The notes below the pieces were generated by a model. That model saw only the letters and a program-made list of their open reading frames with translations, was not told the origin of the DNA and ran no database searches. Of a DNA stretch of 64,000 bases, positions 7,281-15,675 are shown piece by piece; positions within the stretch are counted from its first letter, which is position 1, and the number at the start of each line of letters is the position of its first letter. Source of the DNA: Clostridia bacterium (GTDB lineage: Bacteria; Bacillota; Clostridia; Lachnospirales; Lachnospiraceae); the NCBI GenBank assembly GCA_910575725.1, contig CAJTFE010000022.1:1-64000 (forward strand), written 5' to 3'. A program made the translations under genes and the position numbers.

Positions 7281-10115
7281 ATGAAAAATTACATTCGCAT
7301 TCGAGGAGCAAATGAGCATAACCTGCATGATTTAAGCATCGATATTCCCAGAGAGGAATTCGTGGTGCTGACGGGCTTAAGCGGTTCGGGAAAATCCTCC
7401 CTGGCCTTTGACACCATTTACGCTGAGGGACAGCGCCGGTACATGGAATCCCTCTCGTCTTACGCCAGACAGTTTCTGGGGCAGATGGAAAAACCTGATG
7501 TGGAAAGCATCGAAGGATTGTCCCCGGCTATTTCCATTGATCAGAAGTCCACAAACCGTAACCCGCGCTCCACTGTAGGAACCGTAACAGAGATTTACGA
7601 TTATTTCCGTCTGCTGTTTGCAAGGGTGGGAATCCCCCATTGCCCCAAATGCGGCAAGGAGATAAAAAAGCAGAGCGTGGATCAGATGGTGGATCAGATT
7701 ATGGCTCTTCCGGAACGGACTCGTATTCAGCTTCTGGCCCCGGTGGTCAAAGGACGGAAGGGCGAGCATGTAAAGGTTCTGGAGCAGGCCCGGAAAAGCG
7801 GTTTTGTCCGCGTGAGGATTGACGGAAATCTCTATGAGCTTTCGGAGGAAATCAAGCTGGATAAGAATATCAAGCATCTCATCGAGATTGTGGTGGACCG
7901 TCTGGTTGTGAAGGAGGGTATTGAGCGCCGCCTGTCCGATTCCATTGAGACGGTAATGAATCTCTCGGAAGGCCTTCTGGTGGTGGATGTGGCAGACGGG
8001 GAGGTCTTGACCTTCAGCTCAAGCTACGCCTGCCCGGACTGTGGTATCAGCATGGAGGAGGTAGAGCCGAGAAGCTTTTCCTTCAACAATCCTTTCGGCG
8101 CCTGCCCGGACTGCTCCGGCCTAGGCTATAAGATGGAATTTGACGAGGATCTGATGATACCGGACAAATCTCTGAGCATTGCCGAGGGAGCCATCGCAGT
8201 TACCGGATGGCAGTCCTGTACAGAGCCATCCAGCTTTACCTATGCTATATTAAAGGGCTTGACAGAGGAGTACCATTTTGACCTGAATACCCCCTATGAG
8301 AATCTGGATCCGAAGGTTCAGCAGGTGCTTATACATGGAATGGGCGGAAAGCATATGAAGGTTCATTACAAAGGACAGCGCGGCGAGGGGGTCTATGATG
8401 TAACCTTTGAGGGACTTGTGAAAAATGTGGAGCGCCGCTACCGGGAGACTGGTTCGGAGATTATGCGCCAGGAGTATGAGAGCTTTATGCGCATCACTCC
8501 CTGCAAGAGCTGCGGAGGACAGAGGCTTAAGAAAACCTCTCTGGCCGTGACGGTTGCAGACCGGAATATTTATGAGCTGACAGCCATGTCCATCTTAAAG
8601 CTCCATGAGTTTTTGCAGAATCTCAAGCTGACACCTCATCAGGAGCTTATCGGTGCGCAGATTTTAAAAGAGATCCGGGCACGAATCGGTTTTCTTATTG
8701 ACGTGGGACTGGAATATCTGACCCTTGCAAGAGCTACCGGAAGCCTTTCCGGAGGCGAGGCGCAGCGGATTCGTCTGGCTACCCAGATTGGTTCCGGCCT
8801 GGTGGGCGTGGCTTATATTCTGGACGAGCCAAGCATCGGCCTTCACCAACGGGACAATGACAAACTGCTGACAACTTTAAAGCGTCTTAGAGATCTGGGA
8901 AATACCCTGGTGGTGGTGGAGCACGATGAGGATACCATGTTTGCGGCGGATTACATTGTGGATATCGGCCCGGGAGCCGGGGAGCACGGTGGAAAAGTGG
9001 TGGCAGCCGGAACGGCGGAGGAGATCATGGCCTGTCAGGAATCCATTACAGGAGCTTACTTAAGCGGTCGGCTTCAGATTCCGGTGCCCCAAAAGCGGCG
9101 CACTCCCACGGGCTGGCTTACCATAAAGGGCGCGCAGGAAAATAATCTGAAAAAGATTGACGTGGAGATTCCCCTTGGAATTATGACCTGCGTCACCGGC
9201 GTGTCCGGATCGGGAAAAAGCTCTCTGGTAAATGAGATTTTGTATAAAACCCTGGCGAAAAAGCTGAATCGGGCCAGAACCATTCCAGGCAGGAATAAAG
9301 GCATTCTTGGAGTGGAGCAGCTTGACAAGGTGATTGCCATTGATCAGTCCCCCATTGGGCGGACACCAAGATCCAATCCGGCCACCTATACGGGAGTCTT
9401 TGACCAGATTCGGGATCTGTTTGCGGCCACGGCAGATGCCAAGAGCAAGGGCTACAAGAAGGGGCGCTTCAGCTTCAATGTGAAGGGCGGCCGCTGTGAG
9501 GCGTGTTCTGGGGACGGAATTATCAAGATTGAGATGCATTTCCTTCCGGATGTGTATGTGCCCTGCGAGGTATGTCAGGGAAAACGGTATAACCGGGAAA
9601 CATTGGATGTCAGGTATAAAGGAAAGAATATTTTCGACGTGCTGGACATGACGGTGGAGGAGGCCTTAAGCTTCTTTGAGCATGTGCCTTCCATTAAGCG
9701 GAAGATAGAGACGCTCTATGACGTGGGCCTGTCTTATATTAAGCTGGGGCAGCCTTCCACCACGCTTTCCGGAGGCGAGGCGCAGCGGATTAAGCTGGCA
9801 ACGGAGCTGAGCCGCCGGAGCACAGGAAAAACCATTTACATTTTGGATGAGCCTACCACGGGTCTGCACTTTGCGGATGTGCATAAACTGACGGAGATCC
9901 TGCAGCGCCTGGCAGAGGGCGGAAATACGGTTGTGGTGATTGAGCACAACCTGGATGTGATTAAGACTGCGGATTATATCATTGATATGGGGCCCGAAGG
10001 AGGAGACCGGGGCGGAACCGTGATTGCGACAGGAACGCCGGAGGAAGTGGCAGAACAGCCGATTTCCTACACGGGACAGTATCTAAGAAAGTCTTTAAAG
10101 AAAGAGAAAAAATAA
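7281..10115 (+). CDS. uvrA: Excinuclease ABC subunit A
   Basis: UvrA is the ABC-ATPase dimer that finds bulky DNA damage and loads UvrB. The 944-residue length is normal. Two nucleotide-binding domains are visible: Walker A GLSGSGKS near residue 32 and GVSGSGKS near 640, each later paired with an LSGGEAQRI signature and a DEP Walker B. Zinc-binding CxxC pairs occur at CPKCGKE, CPDCG..CPDCSG and [17 protein letters not shown]. Ribosome-binding site GAGGAGC precedes ATG 7281. The 175-bp gap from uvrB holds only a small AAGCTGCC/GGCAGCTT hairpin at 7181-7197, so uvrA may have its own promoter. Confidence 0.98.
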   Translation: MKNYIRIRGANEHNLHDLSIDIPREEFVVLTGLSGSGKSSLAFDTIYAEGQRRYMESLSSYARQFLGQMEKPDVESIEGLSPAISIDQKSTNRNPRSTVGTVTEIYDYFRLLFARVGIPHCPKCGKEIKKQSVDQMVDQIMALPERTRIQLLAPVVKGRKGEHVKVLEQARKSGFVRVRIDGNLYELSEEIKLDKNIKHLIEIVVDRLVVKEGIERRLSDSIETVMNLSEGLLVVDVADGEVLTFSSSYACPDCGISMEEVEPRSFSFNNPFGACPDCSGLGYKMEFDEDLMIPDKSLSIAEGAIAVTGWQSCTEPSSFTYAILKGLTEEYHFDLNTPYENLDPKVQQVLIHGMGGKHMKVHYKGQRGEGVYDVTFEGLVKNVERRYRETGSEIMRQEYESFMRITPCKSCGGQRLKKTSLAVTVADRNIYELTAMSILKLHEFLQNLKLTPHQELIGAQILKEIRARIGFLIDVGLEYLTLARATGSLSGGEAQRIRLATQIGSGLVGVAYILDEPSIGLHQRDNDKLLTTLKRLRDLGNTLVVVEHDEDTMFAADYIVDIGPGAGEHGGKVVAAGTAEEIMACQESITGAYLSGRLQIPVPQKRRTPTGWLTIKGAQENNLKKIDVEIPLGIMTCVTGVSGSGKSSLVNEILYKTLAKKLNRARTIPGRNKGILGVEQLDKVIAIDQSPIGRTPRSNPATYTGVFDQIRDLFAATADAKSKGYKKGRFSFNVKGGRCEACSGDGIIKIEMHFLPDVYVPCEVCQGKRYNRETLDVRYKGKNIFDVLDMTVEEALSFFEHVPSIKRKIETLYDVGLSYIKLGQPSTTLSGGEAQRIKLATELSRRSTGKTIYILDEPTTGLHFADVHKLTEILQRLAEGGNTVVVIEHNLDVIKTADYIIDMGPEGGDRGGTVIATGTPEEVAEQPISYTGQYLRKSLKKEKK

Positions 10116-10174
10116 AGAAAAGGATACTGTTCACTCCGTGACCAGTAACAAGAAAAGGGCGGCTGGCCGTCAGA

Positions 10175-10206
10175 GCATCGGAAAGGGGTTGTACTTTCCG
10201 ATGTTT
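10175..10206 (+). terminator. Hairpin terminator after uvrA
   Basis: GCATCGGAAA pairs with TTTCCGATG across a GGGGTTGTAC loop and runs into TTTT. It lies about 60 bp after uvrA and before murB. Confidence 0.6.
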
Positions 10207-10303
10207 TGGCATATACTTAGATTAATATATCGAAGATTTTTGTGTACATTCCAGGCAGGGACAGCTCGTGTACATAAGAATGAGTTGAAAGCAGGAGTGC
10301 CGT

Positions 10304-11215
10304 ATGAAGCAGGAGTTTTATGAAAGATTACGAGAGATCCTTGGGGAAGAGGGCCAGGTACAGATAGATGAGCCTTTGAAAAAACATACCACATTCCGGA
10401 TAGGAGGCCCGGCAAAGTACTTCTGCCTTCCAAGGACGCCTGAGCAGCTTTCCGGGATCATAGCCGCCTGCCGTACATTTGGAGAGAGCTGCTATATTCT
10501 TGGAAACGGAAGCAACGTATTAGCCAGCGATCGCGGCTATGACGGCGTTGTCATTCAGCTGTTTCAGAATTGGAACGAAATACGTATAGAAGGGAAGACT
10601 CTGTATGCCAGATCCGGCGCCTTGCTGGTGAAGGCCGCCCATCTGGCGGCGAAGGAAGGCCTGACGGGACTTGAGTTTGCCTCAGGCATCCCCGGAACTT
10701 TGGGCGGCGCCCTTGTGATGAACGCGGGAGCCTATGGCGGCGAGATGAAGGACGTGGTGAGGGAGGCTCTTATCTTAAAGGAAGACGGAGAGCAGATAAG
10801 GCTTTCAAAGGAAGAACTGGATCTGGGATATCGGACGAGCAGCGTGGCCAGGGAGCGTTATATCGTTCTGGAGACCGTACTGGATCTGGAACAGGGAGAT
10901 AAGAAGGCTATTGAGGCCAGGATGCGGGAGCTTAAGGAGATGCGGACGGGAAAGCAGCCGCTGGAATACGCAAGCGCCGGCAGCACCTTCAAGCGGCCGG
11001 AAGGATACTTTGCGGGAAAGCTTATTATGGACGCAGGCCTTCGAGGCTTCCGGATTGGAGATGCCCAGGTGTCAGAGAAGCATTGCGGCTTTGTGATCAA
11101 CAGAGGCGAAGCCACTGCCCAGGATGTGCTGGAGCTGGTTTCCCATGTTCAGCAGGAGGTCCGGCGGCAGTTCGGCGTGAACCTGGAGCTGGAAGTGAAA
11201 TTGCTGGGATTTTAG
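10304..11215 (+). CDS. murB: UDP-N-acetylenolpyruvoylglucosamine reductase
   Basis: MurB is the FAD- and NADPH-dependent cytosolic enzyme that reduces UDP-GlcNAc-enolpyruvate to UDP-MurNAc, the second committed step of peptidoglycan precursor synthesis. At 303 residues it matches the short type II MurB of Firmicutes. The FAD-binding signature TTFRIGGPAKYF is near residue 30, GNGSNVLASDRGYDG near 68, ASGIPGTLGGALVMNAGAYGGEM near 128 and the catalytic-domain AGSTFKRPEG near 227, followed by GFRIGDAQVSEKHCGFVIN. It leads the murB-rapZ-whiA-crh cluster common in Clostridia, but is separated from rapZ by about 450 bp of stacked hairpins. Confidence 0.97.
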   Translation: MKQEFYERLREILGEEGQVQIDEPLKKHTTFRIGGPAKYFCLPRTPEQLSGIIAACRTFGESCYILGNGSNVLASDRGYDGVVIQLFQNWNEIRIEGKTLYARSGALLVKAAHLAAKEGLTGLEFASGIPGTLGGALVMNAGAYGGEMKDVVREALILKEDGEQIRLSKEELDLGYRTSSVARERYIVLETVLDLEQGDKKAIEARMRELKEMRTGKQPLEYASAGSTFKRPEGYFAGKLIMDAGLRGFRIGDAQVSEKHCGFVINRGEATAQDVLELVSHVQQEVRRQFGVNLELEVKLLGF

Positions 11216-11256
11216 ATGATACAGCTTTAATGCCGTTGCGCAGCGGCTTTAAAACA

Positions 11257-11351
11257 GTAATATCCTTCACAATGCACAAATCGATTTACAGACACATGTT
11301 TTTTTGTGGCTGGAAATTGATTTCATACCCGTGTATTGTGAAGGATATTAC
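11257..11351 (+). repeat. Long hairpin repeat, copy A
   Basis: The outer arms (11257-11277 and 11331-11351) pair at 20 of 21 positions. Inner segments AAATCGATTTACAG and CTGGAAATTGATTT also pair, so about 95 nt folds into one rod. It is followed by the family tail GGAACTGGAATA. It lies upstream of a second, near-identical copy. Confidence 0.85.
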
Positions 11352-11548
11352 GGAACTGGAATAAGACTGGAATAGTCCAGCAAAGAAATGTCAAGTATTT
11401 ATTAAAAATAATTTCTGCTGGACGGTAAAGTCGCAAAGGCGCACGAGAGGAACTTTTATGAGTGCCCTTTCGAATAAAAGTTTCTCTCATTACAGGTGTG
11501 TCGAAGCGACTTTACCCTTTAGTGCTGTCGCGCAGCGACTTTAAAACA

Positions 11549-11642
11549 GTAATATCCTTCACAATGCACAAATCGATTTACAGACACATGCCTTTTGTGG
11601 CTGGAAATTGATTTCATACCCGTGTATTGTGAAGGATATTAC
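11549..11642 (+). repeat. Long hairpin repeat, copy B, at rapZ leader
   Basis: Near-identical to copy A: arms at 11549-11569 and 11622-11642, and the loop differs slightly. The tail GGAACTGGAATAGGAGGA merges into the ribosome-binding site of rapZ (GTG 11667), so the element ends about 25 nt before the start codon. It would form the 3' end of the rapZ leader RNA. Confidence 0.85.
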
Positions 11643-11666
11643 GGAACTGGAATAGGAGGACAAAAA

Positions 11667-12545
11667 GTGCGTTTTGTAATTGTTACGGGAATGTCCGGAG
11701 CAGGAAGGGGAACCTCCCTTCGGATGCTGGAGGACGCCGGCTATTTTTGCGTAGATAATCTTCCGATCCCGCTGATGGGAAAGTTTTCCGAGCTCGTCTA
11801 TTCCGGAACCAGTGAAATCACAAAGGTTGCCCTGGGCATCGATGTGCGGAACGGACAGGCGTTAAGCGATCTGCAGCGTTCTTTGGAGGAGCTGGCCATA
11901 GCCGGCTACACCTGCGAGATCCTGTTTCTGGATGCGGCCGACCATGTCTTGATAAAACGCTACAAAGAAACACGAAGAAATCATCCTCTTGCAGGAGACG
12001 GGCGCATCATGGAGGGAATTGAAAAAGAGCGTGAGCGTCTCACCTTTTTAAAAAAGCAGGCGGATTACATTATAGACACCAGCAGCCTTCTTACAAGAGA
12101 GCTTCGGGTAGAATTGGACAAAATATTCGTACAAAATAGAGAATTCAGAAATCTTGTCATTTCCGTCCTGTCCTTTGGATTCAAATTCGGAATCCCCAAT
12201 GATGCGGATCTGGTATTTGACGTGCGCTTCCTGCCGAATCCTTATTATTATGAGGATCTCCGCAGGCTGACCGGAAACGATAAGGAGATACAGGATTTTG
12301 TCATGGGCTTTGAGGCGGCTCACCGTTTTCTGGATAAACTGGAGGACATGGTACGCTTCCTTCTTCCCAACTATGTACAGGAGGGAAAGAACCAGCTTGT
12401 CATCGCCGTGGGCTGTACGGGAGGAAAGCACCGCTCCGTGACCCTGGCCAACCGGCTTTACGAGCGTCTTGAGGAAAATGGGGATTATGTAGTGCGGTGC
12501 GAACACCGGGATATTGAAAAAGATGCCATTGTAAAAGCCCATTAA
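11667..12545 (+). CDS. rapZ: RapZ/YvcJ-family nucleotide-binding protein
   Basis: RapZ/YvcJ proteins bind nucleotides. In E. coli RapZ senses GlcN6P and controls the GlmZ/GlmY small RNAs; in Bacillus YvcJ is a GTPase linked to competence. The 292-residue length is typical, with CVDNLPIPLM near the N-terminus and the signature GCTGGKHRSV in the C-terminal domain. The start is GTG 11667 behind AGGAGGA; the longer frame from 11595 runs through the hairpin repeat. The Walker A region reads GMSGAGRGT: the usual Lys is Arg14 and the next residue is Gly15, so nucleotide hydrolysis may be altered. It lies 24 bp before whiA. A yvcK gene, usual between rapZ and whiA in Bacillus, is absent. Confidence 0.93.
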   Translation: MRFVIVTGMSGAGRGTSLRMLEDAGYFCVDNLPIPLMGKFSELVYSGTSEITKVALGIDVRNGQALSDLQRSLEELAIAGYTCEILFLDAADHVLIKRYKETRRNHPLAGDGRIMEGIEKERERLTFLKKQADYIIDTSSLLTRELRVELDKIFVQNREFRNLVISVLSFGFKFGIPNDADLVFDVRFLPNPYYYEDLRRLTGNDKEIQDFVMGFEAAHRFLDKLEDMVRFLLPNYVQEGKNQLVIAVGCTGGKHRSVTLANRLYERLEENGDYVVRCEHRDIEKDAIVKAH

Positions 12546-12569
12546 GCAGTGAACAATATGAGGTGACAA

Positions 12570-13469
12570 ATGTCTTTTTCCAGTGAAATTAAGGAAGAGC
12601 TGTCCAGGCAGATCCCCGGGGCAAGGCATTGCCAGCTGGCGGAAATTGCGGCAATCTTAGGATTCTGCGGCCGTGTAACAGAAGAAGGGGACACCCCTTT
12701 TGGGCTCCGGATGCATACGGAAAATCTGGCAGTTGCAAGAAAGTACTTTACATTGTTGAAAAAAACCTTTAATATAAGACTGGACGTATCAGCCAGGCAG
12801 AATAAGAGCCTTAAGGGAGGACACAGCTTTGAGGTTGTTTCTTATGGGGATATCTCTGCTGCGAAGCATGTGCTGATTCAGAATCTTTGCTGTAAGCGCG
12901 CATACATCCGCGGGGCGTTTCTGGCCTCGGGTTCGGTGAGCGATCCTGAGAAGGGATATCACTTTGAGATTGCCTGTAACAGTCTTGAGAAGGCAGAGCA
13001 GCTCTGCAATATGATTGGGAGCTTTGACATTGAGGCTAAAGTGACCAGGCGCAAGAAGAACCAGATCGTATACATCAAAGAGGGTGCACAGATTGTAGAT
13101 GCTCTCAATGTCATGGAGGCTCATGTAGCCCTTATGAATTTTGAAAATATCCGGATACTTAAGGATATGCGCAACTCTGTGAACAGGCAGGTGAACTGTG
13201 AGACTGCCAACTTGAACAAGACCGTTTCTGCAGCGGTAAAGCAGATTGAAGATATACAATATATTAAAGCAACAATCGGGTTTGACCAGCTTCCCGAAGG
13301 GTTAACCGAGATAGCGGTGCTTCGCCTGGAACAGCCGGAGGCCACATTGAAGGAATTAGGACAGATGCTGTCCCCTTCTGTGGGGAAATCGGGTGTTAAC
13401 CACAGGCTGAGGAAACTGAGTCTCATTGCAGAGGAGCTAAGGGAGCACAAGGAGGAAAGGTTATTATGA
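12570..13469 (+). CDS. whiA: DNA-binding protein WhiA
   Basis: WhiA is a Gram-positive DNA-binding protein with a degenerate LAGLIDADG homing-endonuclease scaffold and a C-terminal helix-turn-helix. It affects sporulation genes in Streptomyces and chromosome segregation and division in Bacillus. This copy has 299 residues. The N-terminal SFSSEIKEELSRQ, the central KRAYIRGAFLASGSVSDPEKGYHFEI core and the C-terminal helix-turn-helix (TLKELGQMLSPSVGKSGVNHR) are all visible. It overlaps the next gene by 4 bp (ATGA), indicating translational coupling with crh, as in the conserved rapZ-whiA-crh order. Confidence 0.96.
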   Translation: MSFSSEIKEELSRQIPGARHCQLAEIAAILGFCGRVTEEGDTPFGLRMHTENLAVARKYFTLLKKTFNIRLDVSARQNKSLKGGHSFEVVSYGDISAAKHVLIQNLCCKRAYIRGAFLASGSVSDPEKGYHFEIACNSLEKAEQLCNMIGSFDIEAKVTRRKKNQIVYIKEGAQIVDALNVMEAHVALMNFENIRILKDMRNSVNRQVNCETANLNKTVSAAVKQIEDIQYIKATIGFDQLPEGLTEIAVLRLEQPEATLKELGQMLSPSVGKSGVNHRLRKLSLIAEELREHKEERLL

Positions 13470-13720
13470 TTAAGCAGGAAATCACGATTCAGATTCCAAA
13501 CGGCCTGGAAGCGAGACCGGTGGCTCTGCTGGTACAGGTGGCAAGCCAGTATGGCAGTGAGATTTACGTGGAAAGTGATAACAAGAAGGTAAATGCCAAA
13601 AGCATTATGGGTATGATGACCCTTGGACTTTACGCAGGAGAGACAGTGACCGTCTCAGCCAGCGGCGAGGACGAGGAAGAGGCCATGGCTAATATAGAGA
13701 AGTTTTTGAGCAGTAAGTAA
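13466..13720 (+). CDS. crh: Crh-like HPr-family protein (Glu at position 15)
   Basis: This 84-residue HPr-fold protein has the regulatory serine at position 46 (KKVNAKSIMGMM), the site phosphorylated by HPr kinase for CcpA-dependent catabolite control. The PTS phosphorylation site differs: the motif reads NGLEARPVA, so Glu15 replaces the catalytic His15. It therefore cannot pass phosphate from Enzyme I to IIA and should act only in regulation, like Bacillus Crh, which has Gln15. Its position directly after whiA also matches crh. A separate true HPr must exist elsewhere in the genome to serve the PTS at the window's end. Confidence 0.88.
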   Translation: MIKQEITIQIPNGLEARPVALLVQVASQYGSEIYVESDNKKVNAKSIMGMMTLGLYAGETVTVSASGEDEEEAMANIEKFLSSK

Positions 13721-13768
13721 AAGGGTGCGGAATAGTTACTGGCCGCGGAATGGACAGTAACGGGGAAT

Positions 13769-13808
13769 AGACAGTCTCTCATTTCGGGTGGAGGCTGTCT
13801 TGTTTTTT
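13769..13808 (+). terminator. Terminator of the murB-rapZ-whiA-crh cluster
   Basis: AGACAGTCTC pairs with GAGGCTGTCT around ATTTCGGGTG, followed by TGTTTTTT. It lies about 50 bp after crh. A GTTACTG..CAGTAAC inverted repeat sits just before it. Confidence 0.8.
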
Positions 13809-13896
13809 GAAAAAAAATTTGATATGATAAAAACGATTGGGATAATTGTTCATAGAGTGAGCAATAACCCATTGGGCGAGGGAGAAAAAGAAGCAC

Positions 13897-14688
13897 ATGA
13901 GCAGCAAGAGAATCGTTGTGGATGAATATGCCGGTTTTGCAGCCGTTTACGATTTGTTCATGGACAATGTTCCTTATGAAACATGGCGTGACCGCATTGC
14001 AGAGCTGTTAAAAGAATACGGGGTGAAGGACGGCCTGGTACTAGACCTGGGCTGCGGAACCGGAACCATGACGGAGCTTCTTGCAGAGGCCGGCTATGAT
14101 ATGATAGGTGTGGATTCCTCAGAAGAAATGCTGGAGCTGGCTGTGGAAAAGCGTGCAGCTTCCGGCCGCGATATTTTATATCTTCTTCAGGATATGCGGG
14201 AATTCGAGCTTTACGGCACGGTAAGGGCGGTGGTGAGCGTCTGCGATTCCGTCAATTACATTACGGAGGAAGCAGATCTATTGCAGGTACTGCGTCTGGT
14301 AAATAATTATCTGGACCCGGGAGGAATCTTCCTGTTTGATCTCAATACCGTTTATAAATACGAGATGCTCTTAGGGGAGAATACCATTGCGGAAAGCCGG
14401 GAAGAGGGAAGCTTTATCTGGGAAAACTATTATGACCCAGAGGAAATGCTGAATCAGTATGATTTAACGCTGTTTATCTGCCGGGAGGACGGGCTGTATG
14501 AGAAATATGAGGAAACGCATTTTCAACGGGCCTATTCCGAAGAGCAGATTCGAGATCTTGTGAAGGAGGCGGGCATGGAGCTTTTGCGGATCTGCGATGC
14601 CGATACAGGGCAGGAGCCGTCGGAAACGACGGAGAGAATTCATGTGATCGCGCGGGAGCATGGGAAAGGGACAGAAGGAGAACAGTAA
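13897..14688 (+). CDS. Class I SAM-dependent methyltransferase
   Basis: A 263-residue Rossmann-fold methyltransferase. Motif I VLDLGCGTGTM (about 48-58) binds S-adenosylmethionine, the acidic residue ending motif II is in MIGVDSS (about 75), and a motif IV-like AVVSVCDSVNY follows. The substrate cannot be told from sequence; such proteins sit near hslO or ribosome-related genes in many Clostridia. It begins after a terminator, with GGGAGAAAAAGAAGC as a loose ribosome-binding region, and its end lies 37 bp before hslO, so the two probably share a transcript. Confidence 0.88.
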   Translation: MSSKRIVVDEYAGFAAVYDLFMDNVPYETWRDRIAELLKEYGVKDGLVLDLGCGTGTMTELLAEAGYDMIGVDSSEEMLELAVEKRAASGRDILYLLQDMREFELYGTVRAVVSVCDSVNYITEEADLLQVLRLVNNYLDPGGIFLFDLNTVYKYEMLLGENTIAESREEGSFIWENYYDPEEMLNQYDLTLFICREDGLYEKYEETHFQRAYSEEQIRDLVKEAGMELLRICDADTGQEPSETTERIHVIAREHGKGTEGEQ

Positions 14689-14725
14689 AAATATATGCAA
14701 GGGAGATAGAAGGAGAAGCAAAGCA

Positions 14726-15607
14726 ATGTCAGATTATATTGTAAGGGCAGCGGCGGCTGACAACCAGATCCGGGCCTTTGCCATAACCTCCCGGGAAATG
14801 GTGGAGAAGGCCAGACAGATTCACAATACCAGCCCCGTAGCAACGGCGGCTCTGGGGCGTTCCTTAAGCGCAGGCGCTATGATGGGGTCTATGATGAAGG
14901 GGGAGCGGGATCTTCTGACCCTTCAGATCCGGGGAGACGGCCCCCTTGGCGGCATTACGGTGACTGCAGATTCCAGGGCTCAGGTAAAGGGCTACGTGAA
15001 CGAGCCGGCAGTGCTGATCCCGGCCAATGAAAAAGGGAAGCTGGATGTGTCGGGAGCTATTGGAAACGGGATGCTTCAGGTGATACGCGATCTGGGCATG
15101 AAGGAGCCTTATGTGGGACAGACAGAGCTTCAGACCGGGGAGATTGCAGAGGACTTAACCTATTATTTTGCAACCTCTGAGCAGATTCCTTCCTCCGTGG
15201 GGCTTGGGGTTCTGCTGAACCGTGACAACACCGTATGCCAGGCCGGAGGCTTTATAATTCAATTGATGCCTTATACGGAGGACAAGGTGATTGACGCTCT
15301 GGAGCAGCGTCTTGCCGGAGTCAGTTCTGTGACGGAGCTATTGAACCGGGGGCTGACGCCGGAGGGGATTCTGGAGGAGCTTTTAGGCGATCTGGGCCTT
15401 ACCGTCAACGATACCATACCCACGGCCTTTTCCTGCAGCTGTTCCAAGGAACGTGTGGAAAAGGCTATCATCAGTATAGGAAGCAAAGAGATCCGGGAGA
15501 TGATTCGGGACGGCAAGCCTATCGAAGTAAAATGCCATTTTTGCAATGAGGCGTACAGCTTCCAGATAGAAGAACTAAAGAAAATATTAGAGAAGGCAAA
15601 GCGTTAG
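14726..15607 (+). CDS. hslO: Redox-regulated chaperone Hsp33
   Basis: Hsp33 is a cytosolic holdase activated by oxidation: zinc release and disulfide formation unfold its linker and expose a client-binding surface. The 293-residue protein has the conserved N-terminal region and the C-terminal redox switch with CSC (AFSCSCSKE) and, about 30 residues later, CHFC (VKCHFCNEAY), the four zinc-ligand cysteines. The start is ATG 14726, preceded by AAGGAGAAGC; the longer frame beginning at 14660 overlaps the methyltransferase and is rejected. Confidence 0.96.
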   Translation: MSDYIVRAAAADNQIRAFAITSREMVEKARQIHNTSPVATAALGRSLSAGAMMGSMMKGERDLLTLQIRGDGPLGGITVTADSRAQVKGYVNEPAVLIPANEKGKLDVSGAIGNGMLQVIRDLGMKEPYVGQTELQTGEIAEDLTYYFATSEQIPSSVGLGVLLNRDNTVCQAGGFIIQLMPYTEDKVIDALEQRLAGVSSVTELLNRGLTPEGILEELLGDLGLTVNDTIPTAFSCSCSKERVEKAIISIGSKEIREMIRDGKPIEVKCHFCNEAYSFQIEELKKILEKAKR

Positions 15608-15614
15608 GCTTTTG

Positions 15615-15636
15615 CGTATTGTAAGGGATATATTGC
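15615..15636 (+). repeat. Partial hairpin-family tail before nadE
   Basis: GCGTATTGTAAGGGATATATTG followed by CGGAACTG matches the 3' arm and tail of the hairpin family, with no 5' arm. It lies about 40 bp upstream of nadE. Confidence 0.5.
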
Positions 15637-15675
15637 GGAACTGAAAACAGCAGCACTGGAACAGGAGATGAGCAT

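Larger units (their letters stand above)
11216..11666. repeat. Hairpin-packed intergenic region before rapZ
   Basis: A 451-bp gap without a gene, filled almost end to end with inverted repeats. These are long hairpin copy A (11257-11351), a hairpin GTCCAGCA..TGCTGGAC (11375-11423), a nested hairpin with arms GGTAAAGTCGC/GCGACTTTACC and GAGAGGAACTTTTAT/ATAAAAGTTTCTCTC (11424-11516), then long hairpin copy B (11549-11642). A small hairpin (GTCGCGCAGCGAC in copy B) precedes each long hairpin. Copies A and B are nearly identical, suggesting a tandem duplication of a ~130-bp unit. Confidence 0.85.

Noticed and set aside
11595-11666. Upstream start for rapZ
   Set aside because: The first 24 codons translate the hairpin repeat; GTG 11667 has AGGAGGA and matches the family N-terminus.
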